A stretch of DNA of 64,000 nucleotides from NCBI GenBank assembly GCA_035430165.1, contig DAOMGE010000007.1, positions 1 to 64,000 on the forward strand, written 5' to 3'. This DNA comes from UBA7239 sp035430165. Lineage in GTDB: Bacteria; Pseudomonadota; Gammaproteobacteria; Pseudomonadales; UBA7239. Positions 19,234 through 28,400 of the stretch are shown piece by piece; within the stretch, counting starts at the first letter, position 1; each line of letters begins with the position of its first letter. Under the pieces are notes generated by a model that was not told the origin of the DNA, made no database searches, and saw nothing but the letters and a program-made list of their open reading frames with translations. The translations under genes were made by a program, and so were the position numbers.

Positions 19234-19836
19234 GTGTCATTCCGTTTTGTAGAATCCTCCCGCCTGCCAACTGCCTGGGGTGAATTCACCATCCATGGGT
19301 TTGAAGGCATCGATTCCGGAAGCCTTGCCGACCGCAAGGAACACGTGGCGCTGACCATGGGCGATGTCACCGATGGCCAGCCGGTATTGGGTCGTATCCA
19401 CTCCGAATGCCTCACTGGCGATGTGCTGCACAGCCTGCGCTGTGATTGCGGCGCACAGCTGGCAGCTGCGATGGAAGCGATTGCGCAGGAAGGCCGTGGC
19501 GTGTTGCTGTACCTTCGCCAGGAAGGCCGTGGTATCGGCCTGATCAACAAGATCAAGGCCTACCATTTGCAGGATCAGGGGGCCGATACTGTCGAAGCCA
19601 ATGAACAGCTGGGCTTCGGCGCCGATATGCGCGACTACAGCATGATCAAGCCGATGCTTGGCCATCTGCGTATCAAGCAGCTGCGCCTGCTGACCAACAA
19701 CCCCCGCAAGGTACATGCGCTGGAGGAACAGGGTTTTGCCGTGATCGAACGCATCCCGCTGCAATCGGGTAAAAATCCCCACAACAGCCAGTATCTGGCC
19801 ACCAAGGCCGGCAAACTTGGCCATCTGCTCGACTAG
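19234..19836 (+). CDS. ribA: GTP cyclohydrolase II
   Basis: First step of riboflavin synthesis: GTP to 2,5-diamino-6-ribosylamino-4(3H)-pyrimidinone 5'-phosphate, formate and pyrophosphate. 200 residues, the length of stand-alone RibA. The zinc cysteines C59, C70 and C72 are present in HSECLTGDVLHSLRCDCG, along with RQEGRGIGLINKIKAY and the C-terminal LLTNNPRKV. The start is GTG with GAGGGG upstream. No ribB is fused, unlike RibBA proteins. It lies 16 bases after the protease gene and could be co-transcribed. Confidence 0.95.
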   Translation: MSFRFVESSRLPTAWGEFTIHGFEGIDSGSLADRKEHVALTMGDVTDGQPVLGRIHSECLTGDVLHSLRCDCGAQLAAAMEAIAQEGRGVLLYLRQEGRGIGLINKIKAYHLQDQGADTVEANEQLGFGADMRDYSMIKPMLGHLRIKQLRLLTNNPRKVHALEEQGFAVIERIPLQSGKNPHNSQYLATKAGKLGHLLD

Positions 19837-19960
19837 ACCAGACCTGTAACGCTTCGGAAAGCCACTAGTCGCAACGTATACAGTCCCTTGTCCGCCGTGT
19901 AATATCCGCGCGCTTTCAAGGGGTCACACCCCGTCCCGGGCCCGGTTATCTGGAGCATCT

Positions 19961-20809
19961 ATGCAGGTTTGCCAGCGAGTAGTCGATTTGCGTCAGCGCC
20001 TCCGCACCGGGCGCGCGGCCGGCAAGCGCATCGCCTTTGTTCCCACCATGGGCAACCTGCACGAAGGTCACCTGCAATTGATCCGCCTGGCACGCCAGCA
20101 TGCCGACATCGTGGTTGCCAGCATCTTCGTCAATCCGCTGCAGTTCGGCCTTAATGAAGACTGGGAGCAATACCCGCGCACCCTGGAGCGCGACAGTGAA
20201 ATGCTGACCACCGAGGGCTGTGACTTGCTGTTCTGCCCCACCGAACGCGAAATGTACCCGAACGGGATGGAAACACAGACCAAGGTCGAAGTGCCGACCA
20301 TGACCAATATCCTGTGCGGTGCCTCACGTCCCGGCCATTTTCTCGGTGTCACCACCGTTGTCGCCAAATTGTTCAACATGGTGCAGCCTGATGTCGCCAT
20401 TTTCGGCATCAAGGACTACCAGCAGCTCGCTGTGATCCGCCGGATGGTCGAGGACCTCTGCATACCGGTAGAGATTGTCGCTGCGCCTATCGCCCGCGCC
20501 GATGATGGCCTGGCCCTCAGCTCCCGCAACGGCTACCTGACCCCAGCAGAACGCCCTGTGGCCGTAGCCGTCTACCAACAACTGTGCCACGTGCGTGACC
20601 AGATCAGCGCTGGCAGCCGCGACTATGCCCGCCTCGAGAAGGAAGCGACTGCCCGTCTTGAGGAAAGTGGTATGCGCCCCGATTATTTCACTGTCCGGCA
20701 CGCCAGGACCTTGGAGCCCGCCACGGCGGACGACAAGGATCTGGTACTGCTTGCAGCGGTTTATCTCGGTAAAACACGCCTGATTGATAATCTCAGCGTG
20801 CAAATTTGA
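19961..20809 (+). CDS. panC: pantothenate synthetase
   Basis: Condenses pantoate and beta-alanine with ATP to give pantothenate. 282 residues. The nucleotide-binding HxGH signature is in PTMGNLHEGHLQLI, the substrate site in SIFVNPLQFG, KDYQQLAVIRRM, and the KMSKS-like loop in ALSSRNGYL. The ATG gives MQVCQRVVDLRQRL; GGAG lies about 6 bases upstream. panD, which makes its beta-alanine substrate, follows 54 bases later. Confidence 0.96.
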   Translation: MQVCQRVVDLRQRLRTGRAAGKRIAFVPTMGNLHEGHLQLIRLARQHADIVVASIFVNPLQFGLNEDWEQYPRTLERDSEMLTTEGCDLLFCPTEREMYPNGMETQTKVEVPTMTNILCGASRPGHFLGVTTVVAKLFNMVQPDVAIFGIKDYQQLAVIRRMVEDLCIPVEIVAAPIARADDGLALSSRNGYLTPAERPVAVAVYQQLCHVRDQISAGSRDYARLEKEATARLEESGMRPDYFTVRHARTLEPATADDKDLVLLAAVYLGKTRLIDNLSVQI

Positions 20810-20863
20810 GTTAGGATATAAAGCGACAATGTCCACTGGGCATGCAAACGCGGAGGTAAAGCG

Positions 20864-21244
20864 ATGCAAACTATTATGTTGAAAGGCAAACTGCACCAGG
20901 CGCGCGTGACACACGCAGAGCTCGAATATGACGGCTCCTGCGCTATCGACAATAATCTCGTGAAGCTGGCCGGCCTGCGCGAATTTGAACAGATCCAGAT
21001 CTACAACATGAGCAACGGCGAACGGTTCACAACGTATGTGATCCTTGCTGAAGCCGGTTCCGGCGTGATTTCTGTAAACGGCGCCGCTGCCCACAAGGCC
21101 AAGCCCGGTGATCGCGTGATCATCTGCGCCTATGGCAACTACAGTGAACAGGAACTGATGAATCACAATCCGAAACTGGTGTATCTCGACAAGGATAACC
21201 AGGTTGTGCGCACCACCAATACCATCCCTGTACAGGCAGCCTGA
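20864..21244 (+). CDS. panD: aspartate 1-decarboxylase
   Basis: Pyruvoyl-dependent enzyme that makes beta-alanine from aspartate for pantothenate and CoA. 126 residues, normal length. The self-cleavage site is intact: Gly24-Ser25 in EYDGSCAIDN, where Ser25 becomes the pyruvoyl group. Also present: MLKGKLHQARVTHAEL, the Arg-containing NGERFTTYVI and the C-terminal NGAAAHKAKPGDRVIICAYG. Good GGAGG ribosome binding site. A strong hairpin follows. Confidence 0.97.
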   Translation: MQTIMLKGKLHQARVTHAELEYDGSCAIDNNLVKLAGLREFEQIQIYNMSNGERFTTYVILAEAGSGVISVNGAAAHKAKPGDRVIICAYGNYSEQELMNHNPKLVYLDKDNQVVRTTNTIPVQAA

Positions 21245-21273
21245 TTTTACTCAACTGCACACAGTACACCTGA

Positions 21274-21303
21274 CAAAAGCCGGCCCGGGGTCGGCTTTTG
21301 TGT
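21274..21303 (+). terminator. terminator after panD
   Basis: Perfect 9-bp stem CAAAAGCCG / CGGCTTTTG (21274-21282 with 21292-21300) around a GC-rich loop; the distal arm carries TTTT. It separates panCD from prfB. Confidence 0.7.
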
Positions 21304-21328
21304 TTCAGCCAGGTCATCTTCGCTGTTA

Positions 21329-21356
21329 GTTAACCACCTTTCGTTTGCGCTACAAT
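21329..21356 (+). promoter_or_regulatory. candidate prfB promoter
   Basis: -10 TACAAT (21351-21356) with a poor -35 GTTAAC (21329-21334), 16-bp spacing. It lies between the panD terminator and the prfB start at 21398. Confidence 0.4.
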
Positions 21357-21397
21357 GCGCGCCTTCATTTTATCTTCGCGCTGGTTTATTTGCCGTC

Positions 21398-22496
21398 ATG
21401 CTGGAAATCAATCCACTACTCAACCTGATCAAGGATCTTCGCGAGCGCTCCAATGCACTCAGGGGGTATCTTTGACTACGCCAACAAGAAAGAACGACTG
21501 ACCGAAGTCGAGCTGGAACTCGGCGAATCCAGTGTCTGGGACAAACCGGAACGCGCACAGGAACTTGGCCGCGAACGTGCTGCGCTGGAAGCAGTGGTGC
21601 GCACACTGGAAGAAATGGAAAGCGGACTGAATGACAATGCTGACCTGCTGGACATGGCTGCGGCGGAAGACGACGAAGACACAGTCGCTGCAGTAGAAGC
21701 CGATCTCGATGCACTGCGCAAAAAACTTGAACTGCTCGAATTCCGCCGCATGTTTTCCGGCGAAATGGATCCGAACAATTGTTACCTCGATATACAGGCC
21801 GGCTCCGGTGGCACCGAAGCGCAGGACTGGGCAGAAATGTTGCTGCGCATGTATTTGCGCTGGGGCGACGCCAAAGGCTTCAAAACAGAATTGATGGAAG
21901 CGTCTGCCGGTGATGTGGCCGGTATCAAATCTGCCACTATCCGTTTTGAAGGTGAATATGCCTACGGCTGGTTGCGCACAGAAACCGGCGTGCATCGCCT
22001 GGTGCGCAAATCACCGTTTGATTCCGGCAATCGTCGTCACACTTCATTTTCTTCCGTGTTTGTATCGCCGGAAATTGATGACAAGATCAATATCGAAATC
22101 AATCCTGCCGATCTGAAAACCGACGTCTACCGCGCTTCCGGTGCCGGCGGCCAGCACGTCAACAAAACCGAATCCGCTGTGCGGATCACCCACGTTCCCA
22201 GCGGCATTATCGTGCAGTGCCAGTCACAGCGTTCGCAGCATGCCAACCGCGACTTTGCGATGAAACAACTGGCATCCAAACTTTACGAAATGGAAATGCA
22301 GAAACGCCGCGAAAAAGCGCAGGCGGTAGAAGATAGCAAATCCGATATTGGTTGGGGCAGCCAGATCCGCTCCTACGTACTCGACGATTCACGCATCAAG
22401 GATTTGCGCACCGGCGTGGAAACACGCAACACGCAGCCGGTGCTCGACGGCGATATCGACCAGTTTATTGTTGCCAGTTTGAAAAGCGGACTCTAG
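21398..22496 (+). CDS. prfB: peptide chain release factor 2 (programmed +1 frameshift)
   Basis: Releases peptides at UGA and UAA. The first frame starts at ATG 21398 (MLEINPLLNLIKDLRERSNALRGYL) and meets an in-frame TGA at codon 26 (21473-21475). Shifting +1 after CTT gives DYANKKERL and the rest, 365 residues in total, the same as E. coli RF2. The anticodon-like SPF tripeptide (RKSPFDSGNRRHTSF) and the GGQ motif (GAGGQHVNKTESAVRI) are present. A start at 21453 in the second frame would remove the conserved N-terminus and is not the real one. lysS follows 3 bases later, as in E. coli. Confidence 0.96.
21461..21476 (+). other. RF2 programmed +1 frameshift site
   Basis: AGGGGG (internal Shine-Dalgarno, 21461-21466), TAT, then the slippery CTT TGA C. 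The 16 bases match the E. coli prfB recoding site as I know it. RF2 level sets the outcome: low RF2 favours the shift and restores synthesis. Confidence 0.95.
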
Positions 22497-22499
22497 ATC

Positions 22500-24029
22500 A
22501 TGAATGAAAAGCAGACTGTGAACGAAGCAAAAAACGCACCATCGGAAGAAAACAGACTGATTGCAGAGCGCCGCGCCAAACTGGACGCGATTCGTGCGAG
22601 AGGCCCTGCCTTCCCGAATGCATTCCGTCGTGACAGTCTCGCCGCCAACCTGCAAAAAGAACTCGGTGAAAAATCGAAGGAAGAACTGGAACAACTGGAT
22701 CGCAAAGCTGCTGTCGCTGGCCGCATCATGGCCAAGCGCGGCCCGTTCCTGGTTTTGCAGGATGTGAGCGATCGCATCCAGCTCTACATCGACAAGACGC
22801 ACGCACAAGCCGACGAAATCAAGAGCTGGGATATTGGCGACATCGTCGGCTGTACCGGCCCGGTGCACAAATCCGGCAAGGGCGATCTGTATGTATTGAT
22901 TGAAACCGCGCAACTTCTTACCAAATCCTTGCGTCCATTGCCGGACAAATGGCACGGCCTTTCTGACACGGAAACCCGTTATCGCCAACGCTATGTCGAC
23001 CTGATTGTGAATGATGACGTGAAACGCGTGTTCCGCACACGCTCTGTTGTCATCGACGCCATCCGCGACTACCTGACCGACCGCGATTTCCTCGAAGTGG
23101 AAACGCCAATGATGCAAGTGATTCCCGGCGGCGCCACCGCCAAACCGTTTGTCACTTATCACAATGCACTCGACCAGCAAATGTACCTGCGCATTGCACC
23201 GGAACTTTATCTGAAACGACTGGTAGTCGGTGGCTTTGATCGTGTATTCGAAATCAACCGCAATTTCCGCAACGAAGGCTTGTCGACGCGCCACAATCCC
23301 GAATTCACCATGCTGGAGTTTTACCAGGCGTATGCCGATTATCGCGACCTGATGGATCTGACGGAAAACATGTTGCGCTATGTCGCACATCGCGCACTCG
23401 GCAGCGCGCAATTCATCAACACCGTCCGCAATGAGGCGGGAGAAATCACGGAAACCCGCGAATTCGATTTTGACAAACCCTTCACCCGCATCAGCGTGTT
23501 TGACTCCATTCTGCACTTCAATGGCGACATCACGGCAGCGGAACTGCAGACACTGGACGGCGCACGCGCTATCGCAAAAAAACTCGGCATACCGCTAAAG
23601 GATTCGTATGGTCTCGGCAAGGTACAGATCGAGATATTTGAAAAAACCGTAGAGCACCGCCTGATGCAGCCTACCTTCATCACGGAATACCCAACCGAAG
23701 TATCGCCACTGGCACGTCGCAGTGACAGCAATCCGTTTGTAACGGACCGGTTTGAATTTTTTGTCGGCGGCCGCGAAATAGCGAATGGTTTTTCCGAGTT
23801 GAATGATGCCGAAGACCAGGCCGAACGTTTCCGCAAACAGGTAGAAGACAAGGACGCCGGTGATGAAGAAGCCATGCATTACGATGCCGATTACATCACT
23901 GCCCTGGAATACGGTTTGCCACCAACAGCCGGTGAAGGCATTGGCATTGATCGACTTGTCATGTTGCTGACCGATTCACCCTCGATTCGCGATGTAGTGC
24001 TGTTCCCGCACATGCGTCCGCAAGCCTGA
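22500..24029 (+). CDS. lysS: lysyl-tRNA synthetase, class II
   Basis: Charges tRNA-Lys. 509 residues: N-terminal OB-fold anticodon-binding domain (about 55-150, with VAGRIMAKRGPFLVLQDVSDRIQLY) and a class II catalytic domain with motif 1 around RDFLEVETPMMQVIPGGATAKPF, motif 2 FRNEGLSTRHNPEFTMLEFY and motif 3 GIGIDRLVMLLT. Just after prfB, as in many gammaproteobacteria. The extra N-terminal charged helix is normal for the bacterial enzyme. Confidence 0.97.
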   Translation: MNEKQTVNEAKNAPSEENRLIAERRAKLDAIRARGPAFPNAFRRDSLAANLQKELGEKSKEELEQLDRKAAVAGRIMAKRGPFLVLQDVSDRIQLYIDKTHAQADEIKSWDIGDIVGCTGPVHKSGKGDLYVLIETAQLLTKSLRPLPDKWHGLSDTETRYRQRYVDLIVNDDVKRVFRTRSVVIDAIRDYLTDRDFLEVETPMMQVIPGGATAKPFVTYHNALDQQMYLRIAPELYLKRLVVGGFDRVFEINRNFRNEGLSTRHNPEFTMLEFYQAYADYRDLMDLTENMLRYVAHRALGSAQFINTVRNEAGEITETREFDFDKPFTRISVFDSILHFNGDITAAELQTLDGARAIAKKLGIPLKDSYGLGKVQIEIFEKTVEHRLMQPTFITEYPTEVSPLARRSDSNPFVTDRFEFFVGGREIANGFSELNDAEDQAERFRKQVEDKDAGDEEAMHYDADYITALEYGLPPTAGEGIGIDRLVMLLTDSPSIRDVVLFPHMRPQA

Positions 24030-24063
24030 TTGCGCGTTTCGATACTGACCCGGTGATATCACG

Positions 24064-24633
24064 ATGATTCACCATTTTATCGAAGCAAAAGCCAACAGGT
24101 TACTGCAAGCCGTGCGGGACAGCCGCTGGTTCCTGCCCGTGCTGTTCCTGCTCGCTATCGCCAGCACACTGTCGATGCTGGTGCCGTTTACATCGATTCT
24201 GGTGATTGCCGTGCTTGCCCAACCGACACGCTGGCGCAGCGCATTTTGCTGGGGCAGCGCCGGCAGCGCACTGGGCGGCAGCATTATCACGCTGGCATTT
24301 CACCAACTGGGCTGGATACAGGTTTACCAGAAATTTCCCGAACTCGCCTCTTCGCCCGCCTGGCACAGCGTACTGATATGGACTGCCGAGTACGGCCTGC
24401 GCGCATTGGCCGTCATCGCTGCCTTGCCATTGCCGCAAACACCGGCACTGATTTTTTGCAGCATTTCGCAGCAACCGCTGTGGGGCGTATTTCTCGCCCT
24501 GTTTTTTGGTAAATTCGTGAAATATGGCGTGGTGGCTGCAACGGTTTCTGTTTTTCCTGATCGTTTCATGAGTTTTATCCGCACCATGCAAAACACAAAC
24601 AGCAGCAACAGCACGAAGCAATCATCGCCATGA
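24064..24633 (+). CDS. small polytopic membrane protein, YqaA/DedA-like
   Basis: 189 residues with about four hydrophobic segments (FLPVLFLLAIASTLSMLVPF near the start, LVIAVLAQ, GSALGGSIITLAF, and LWGVFLALFFGKFVKYGVVAA near the end). The pattern of a reentrant Gly-rich stretch plus LFFGKFVKY resembles YqaA/SNARE-associated (VTT) proteins, but the match is by eye and only moderate. The C-terminus is a short Ser/Asn-rich tail. It overlaps ung by ATGA, so the two are probably translated together, although a functional link is unlikely. Confidence 0.65.
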   Translation: MIHHFIEAKANRLLQAVRDSRWFLPVLFLLAIASTLSMLVPFTSILVIAVLAQPTRWRSAFCWGSAGSALGGSIITLAFHQLGWIQVYQKFPELASSPAWHSVLIWTAEYGLRALAVIAALPLPQTPALIFCSISQQPLWGVFLALFFGKFVKYGVVAATVSVFPDRFMSFIRTMQNTNSSNSTKQSSP

Positions 24634-25337
24634 ATGCAGTGAACCACACACGCAATATCAAACTTGATCCTGAATGGCTGGATCTGTTGCGCGATGAATT
24701 CGATGCGCCCTACATGCAGGATTTGCGTGCATTTCTCGCTGCAGAAAAGCAGCGCGGCAAAATTATCTATCCGCCCGGCGCACTCTGGTTTAACGCACTG
24801 AACCACACACCGTTTTCAAAAGTAAAAGTTGTGATACTCGGGCAAGATCCCTACCACGGCCCACACCAGGCACATGGCCTGTGTTTCTCGGTGCTGGAAG
24901 GTGTTGCGCCCCCACCCTCTCTGGTCAATATCTTTGCGGAAATCAAACGCGATCTCGGGATTGCACCACCAGCCCATGGCAATCTCACTGCCTGGGCAGA
25001 CCAGGGCGTGCTATTGCTGAATGCCGTGCTGACTGTCGAGCAGGCAAAAGCGGGCTCACACCAGGGCAAGGGCTGGGAACGCTTTACCGACAGGATTGTT
25101 GAATTGCTGAATGCACAACGTGAACATCTGGTGTTTTTGTTGTGGGGAAGTTACGCACAGAAAAAAGGTGCGCTGATCGATCGCAAGAAACATCTGGTAC
25201 TGGCTTCACCACACCCGTCACCGCTATCTGCGTATCGCGGCTTTATTGGTAACGGCCATTTTTCCAGCGCCAATGCCTATTTACAGAAACAGGGACAGGA
25301 TCCGATCGACTGGCAACTGCCACCCACCCCGCGCTGA
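24630..25337 (+). CDS. ung: uracil-DNA glycosylase, family 1
   Basis: Removes uracil from DNA, starting base excision repair. 235 residues. All family 1 motifs are present: the water-activating loop GQDPYHGPHQAHGLCFSV (catalytic Asp), the Pro-rich loop APPPSLVNI, LLLNAVLTVE, and the DNA-intercalation loop HPSPLSAYRGF with its catalytic His. The ATG overlaps the upstream stop. Convergent with the PilZ gene, only 6 bases away. Confidence 0.96.
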   Translation: MNAVNHTRNIKLDPEWLDLLRDEFDAPYMQDLRAFLAAEKQRGKIIYPPGALWFNALNHTPFSKVKVVILGQDPYHGPHQAHGLCFSVLEGVAPPPSLVNIFAEIKRDLGIAPPAHGNLTAWADQGVLLLNAVLTVEQAKAGSHQGKGWERFTDRIVELLNAQREHLVFLLWGSYAQKKGALIDRKKHLVLASPHPSPLSAYRGFIGNGHFSSANAYLQKQGQDPIDWQLPPTPR

Positions 25338-25343
25338 TGACAC

Positions 25344-25721
25344 TCAGTGCGACACAGCGTAGATCAGTTTTTGTACCAACTCGGCAGCTTCATCTGACAC
25401 ATCGATAATCTGGCAACCCGCCCAGTACATAGCAGCCTTGCCTTCGGCAGGATTGGTCCACAAGCAATCGATGCCAAGGTTAATCGAGCAATTGCTAACG
25501 CCAGTAATTACGCCGTCACCGATATTCAATCGAATCTGGTAAAGACAATCCGGCTGCAAGGGCTTGCTGTTAACCAGCATGATGCCTTCCTGCGAAAGGT
25601 TCACCACAACACCCAGCGATTCACCACTGTCCTGCTCTACCACCGTGACGGCATCCCGCAAGGTATGGCGGGGATGTTTGCGACGGCTCTGAAAATTCGG
25701 CGTTTCCATGTCTCTACTCAT
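25344..25721 (-). CDS. PilZ domain protein
   Basis: 125 residues. The cyclic-di-GMP binding signature is visible: an Arg-rich N-terminus SRRKHPRH (RxxxR-type) followed by VVNLSQEGIMLV (D/NxSxxG-type). This kind of single-domain PilZ protein is a c-di-GMP receptor acting on an unknown partner. The first residues (MSRDMETPNF) contain a second possible start; the product differs little. It is followed on the DNA by the DUF1631 gene, whose start lies upstream on the same strand. Confidence 0.82.
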   Translation of the reverse strand: MSRDMETPNFQSRRKHPRHTLRDAVTVVEQDSGESLGVVVNLSQEGIMLVNSKPLQPDCLYQIRLNIGDGVITGVSNCSINLGIDCLWTNPAEGKAAMYWAGCQIIDVSDEAAELVQKLIYAVSH

Positions 25722-25759
25722 ATCGTGATACGGTTTCTATTAAATACATTCAAGGCAAA

Positions 25760-27952
25760 TTACTCTGTGACGGCCGTCTTCAAACGCATAAAAATATTCT
25801 CCAGTGCGCGCTCAAAAAATGGCTTGGCCGATCCGGAAATGATGCGCGCCTGCCCCGCGAGAATCAGGCGGGCGATATCAAGTCCAGACTTTGTTGAAAT
25901 CTGTTTGCCGCTGCGATCGACCAGCATGTAGCGCGATGTTCGCGCATTGAACCATGCCACCTTGGCCCGCAGGTTGCGGTACTGGTCCAGCTCGTCAAAC
26001 TCCATCCAGGTGCCGAACTCTATCATTGACAGTTTTTGCACCAGATCGCGTTCATCCGCCGTCATCACGTTGACATCCGGCGCATCCTCGCCGATATCCT
26101 CCGCAGCCTCTGCCTCAATTTCTGCGCGTTTCACAGGCCCCAGCGGCTCGGCAGCCAGATTTTGCAATGCGAGCATCTGCGATTGTGTCAGCGCTTCTTG
26201 TAAGCGATTGCCCTTGGCCTGGTCGTAGGCAATCGTTTCAAGTGCAGTCTGCACTTTCCCTTGCAGTGATTCCTGGATCAGCATCAAGCGGTTGCGTTCA
26301 TTGGTATCCATCTTGGGCTGGATACTCCAGATCAGGTCTTCGACCGTATCCAGTCCCTCCTGCCATTGCGATGATTCTTCACCGTGACGCAGCAAGGTAA
26401 ACGTCAGGTAATCCGACCACGGGTGCAGCAACAGTACGATCATGTGCGAAGGCAAATCAAAACTATCCATACGCTTGCGCACTTCGTACAACACACGTCG
26501 CTTCACTTCACGCAGGCGATCCTCGCCCTCGGCTTTTTCACGGGCGCGTCTTTCCATCAGGCCAATGTTGTGCTCAACCTTCTGGTTGAACTCCTGCATT
26601 TCCTGCAGCAACTCGACAAACAAACCCATGTCATGGCGGAACTCGGTCAGTATGCGGCGCACCACCGATTTGATTTTGGGAAATACCTTGAACTGGCTGT
26701 CACCGTCGCTGTTGACCCAGCGCGTGCCTGCTTCCGCGAGACTGTTCAGCAAAAGCCGCGACGGGTGTTCAGGACTTTCAAACAGGGCGCGATCAATGAA
26801 CGCCGCCTTCAGGTAAGGCGTATGCAGGTAACTCAGTACAGCCTTCACGGCGTCTGGCAACTGGCGATCACCGAGCATGTACTCGAAGATCATGCCCACC
26901 AGATCGATCAGGCGACTGTTTTCGTCACCGAGGTGTTTGTCATCGCCAATCTGTTCCCGCAACTGGTGTGTCACCGCCTGGAACTGCGCAAGCGTCATTG
27001 CCGGCGGTACAGCTGCCTGTTCGATTGTCTCGGCGTGGCTGGCCAACGCAACGGCTGACAGTGCCGTCACCACTTCGCCATGGGAGACCGTTGCGCTGCT
27101 GCCATGCGTCGGGAGCGATGCCGCGCCTAGCTGCTGCAGGGCCCGGATAGCACTGTACAGCTGCTGTTGTATGTTTTCGCTGCTGCCCTCGAATCGTTCG
27201 GGGATACCCGCAGGCATAGCCGGTGCCGGTTTGGCCGGCGCCGGGGGGCTGGGCGCGGCAGCTTGTTGCGCAGCCGGCGTTGCCGGTCTGGGACGGGCCC
27301 CGCTGCTGCCCACCCCATAACGCAGGTTCGGTAATACCCCCTGGCTGATGAGGTAATCATTGGCAGATTTGTACAAGTCGCCCAGTTTTTCCAGCAAGAC
27401 TTTTTCAAAAATGCGGAAGAACAGTACGGTCAGGCGCGAATCGAGCTTGAGCAGGTGTACTTCCGCCTGCAAGGCATCGGCAAACTGGTAAGGGCCGAGC
27501 GGGTTGCCATCTTCCGACAACTTGCGACCGCCCTTGAGTACGGCCATACGCTGGTTTAATGCATACAAGGATTCGGCAAAGCGGGTTTCAGCGCGACGTG
27601 ACAATGACGACGACGCGAGGTTTTCTTCCAGCTCATCATTGGCCACAAGCGACAGGTCGGCAGACATGTCTTCCTTGCGCGTATCCTTGCCACCGAGTTC
27701 ATTGCGCTGGAATTGCTGGAAGCCATCGGCGAGATGTTTCTTGAAGGCATTGCCAAGCATCGCTTTCTGGCGCTTGGTTTCCCGGACCAGCTGCAGCAAA
27801 CGCCACTGCTGCTCATTGTTTTTGGCCATATCGGCCATTTCCATGAGCCGCGATTCCACGGCAGGCAGGTATTGCTCCTGCAATTTATCAGCAAAACTTA
27901 CGGCAAGATTCTGCAGCTCTGCGAGATGCCTTGCAGTCTGGTTACTATCCAT
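25760..27952 (-). CDS. DUF1631 family protein
   Basis: 730 residues, largely helical and soluble, without a signal peptide. It matches what I know of DUF1631 proteins: an N-terminal helical region (ESRLMEMADMAKNNEQQWRLL), a Pro/Ala-rich linker (about 220-255, PSPPAPAKPAPAMPAGIPE), and a C-terminal domain ending WFNARTSRYMLVDRSGKQ...GQARIISGSAKPFFERAL, which resembles a small beta-barrel and may be PilZ-related. Function is unknown. A PilZ gene lies directly downstream, so a role linked to c-di-GMP is possible. The MAPEG gene is 3 bases upstream of its first codon's end, on the same strand. Confidence 0.8.
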   Translation of the reverse strand: MDSNQTARHLAELQNLAVSFADKLQEQYLPAVESRLMEMADMAKNNEQQWRLLQLVRETKRQKAMLGNAFKKHLADGFQQFQRNELGGKDTRKEDMSADLSLVANDELEENLASSSLSRRAETRFAESLYALNQRMAVLKGGRKLSEDGNPLGPYQFADALQAEVHLLKLDSRLTVLFFRIFEKVLLEKLGDLYKSANDYLISQGVLPNLRYGVGSSGARPRPATPAAQQAAAPSPPAPAKPAPAMPAGIPERFEGSSENIQQQLYSAIRALQQLGAASLPTHGSSATVSHGEVVTALSAVALASHAETIEQAAVPPAMTLAQFQAVTHQLREQIGDDKHLGDENSRLIDLVGMIFEYMLGDRQLPDAVKAVLSYLHTPYLKAAFIDRALFESPEHPSRLLLNSLAEAGTRWVNSDGDSQFKVFPKIKSVVRRILTEFRHDMGLFVELLQEMQEFNQKVEHNIGLMERRAREKAEGEDRLREVKRRVLYEVRKRMDSFDLPSHMIVLLLHPWSDYLTFTLLRHGEESSQWQEGLDTVEDLIWSIQPKMDTNERNRLMLIQESLQGKVQTALETIAYDQAKGNRLQEALTQSQMLALQNLAAEPLGPVKRAEIEAEAAEDIGEDAPDVNVMTADERDLVQKLSMIEFGTWMEFDELDQYRNLRAKVAWFNARTSRYMLVDRSGKQISTKSGLDIARLILAGQARIISGSAKPFFERALENIFMRLKTAVTE

Positions 27953-27955
27953 TTA

Positions 27956-28348
27956 TCACGCCGCCATCACAAACAGGGTCACGATACAGGCTATCGACGC
28001 CATCCAGACCACGCTGCGCAAAGTGGCTTTGTCCAGCACATACATCAAACCATACACGAGCCGGCATGCGACAAAACCGGCAGCGATCATGTTCACATTG
28101 GCCTGTGCCACTGCAGCGCGTTCCGCCAGCAACACTGCCACAGCAAACAGCGGGAATGTTTCCTGTCCATTCTGCACCGCCCAGTAGGCACGCTTGCGTG
28201 CGCCTTCGATCCTTTCCATGTAATCGCGCGGTTTGCTGTTATCAAAATCCTTGCTGGCCTTCGCGTAAATGGTAAACACAAAGGGCACACCCAGTCCGGC
28301 TACCAGGATGCACCAGTCTGCGAGCGTCATCACCAAAGGCATTGTCAT
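27956..28348 (-). CDS. MAPEG family membrane protein
   Basis: 130 residues with four membrane helices (LADWCILVAGLGVPFVFTIYA; ETFPLFAVAVLLAERAA; NMIAAGFVACRLVYGLMYVL; SVVWMASIACIVTLFVMAA). The segment Q-N-x-x-E-(T)-FP followed by R-x-x-Y is characteristic of MAPEG (membrane-associated eicosanoid and glutathione metabolism) proteins; bacterial members are mostly of unknown function. I place the start at the ATG at 28348, which has GGGGA about 8 bases upstream; a TTG 18 bases earlier is in frame but lies before that site. Confidence 0.8.
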   Translation of the reverse strand: MTMPLVMTLADWCILVAGLGVPFVFTIYAKASKDFDNSKPRDYMERIEGARKRAYWAVQNGQETFPLFAVAVLLAERAAVAQANVNMIAAGFVACRLVYGLMYVLDKATLRSVVWMASIACIVTLFVMAA

Positions 28349-28362
28349 CACTATTTCCCCGT

Positions 28363-28400
28363 TCAATAAAAATATTACCGGAATCCTGTCATGATCCGGT
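28363..28400 (-). terminator. probable terminator after cysE (minus strand)
   Basis: Read on the minus strand: ACCGGA...TCCGGT stem (28395-28400 with 28377-28382) with an imperfect inner stem, followed by AATATTTTTATT. It starts at the cysE stop codon and would end the M15 peptidase-HAD-cysE transcript. Confidence 0.45.

Noticed and set aside
19920..19932. GGGG-TCACA-CCCC hairpin upstream of panC
   Set aside because: No T-run follows, and the stem is only four bases; not supported as a terminator or riboswitch.
22389..23516. 375-codon minus-strand open frame
   Set aside because: Antisense to lysS and the end of prfB.
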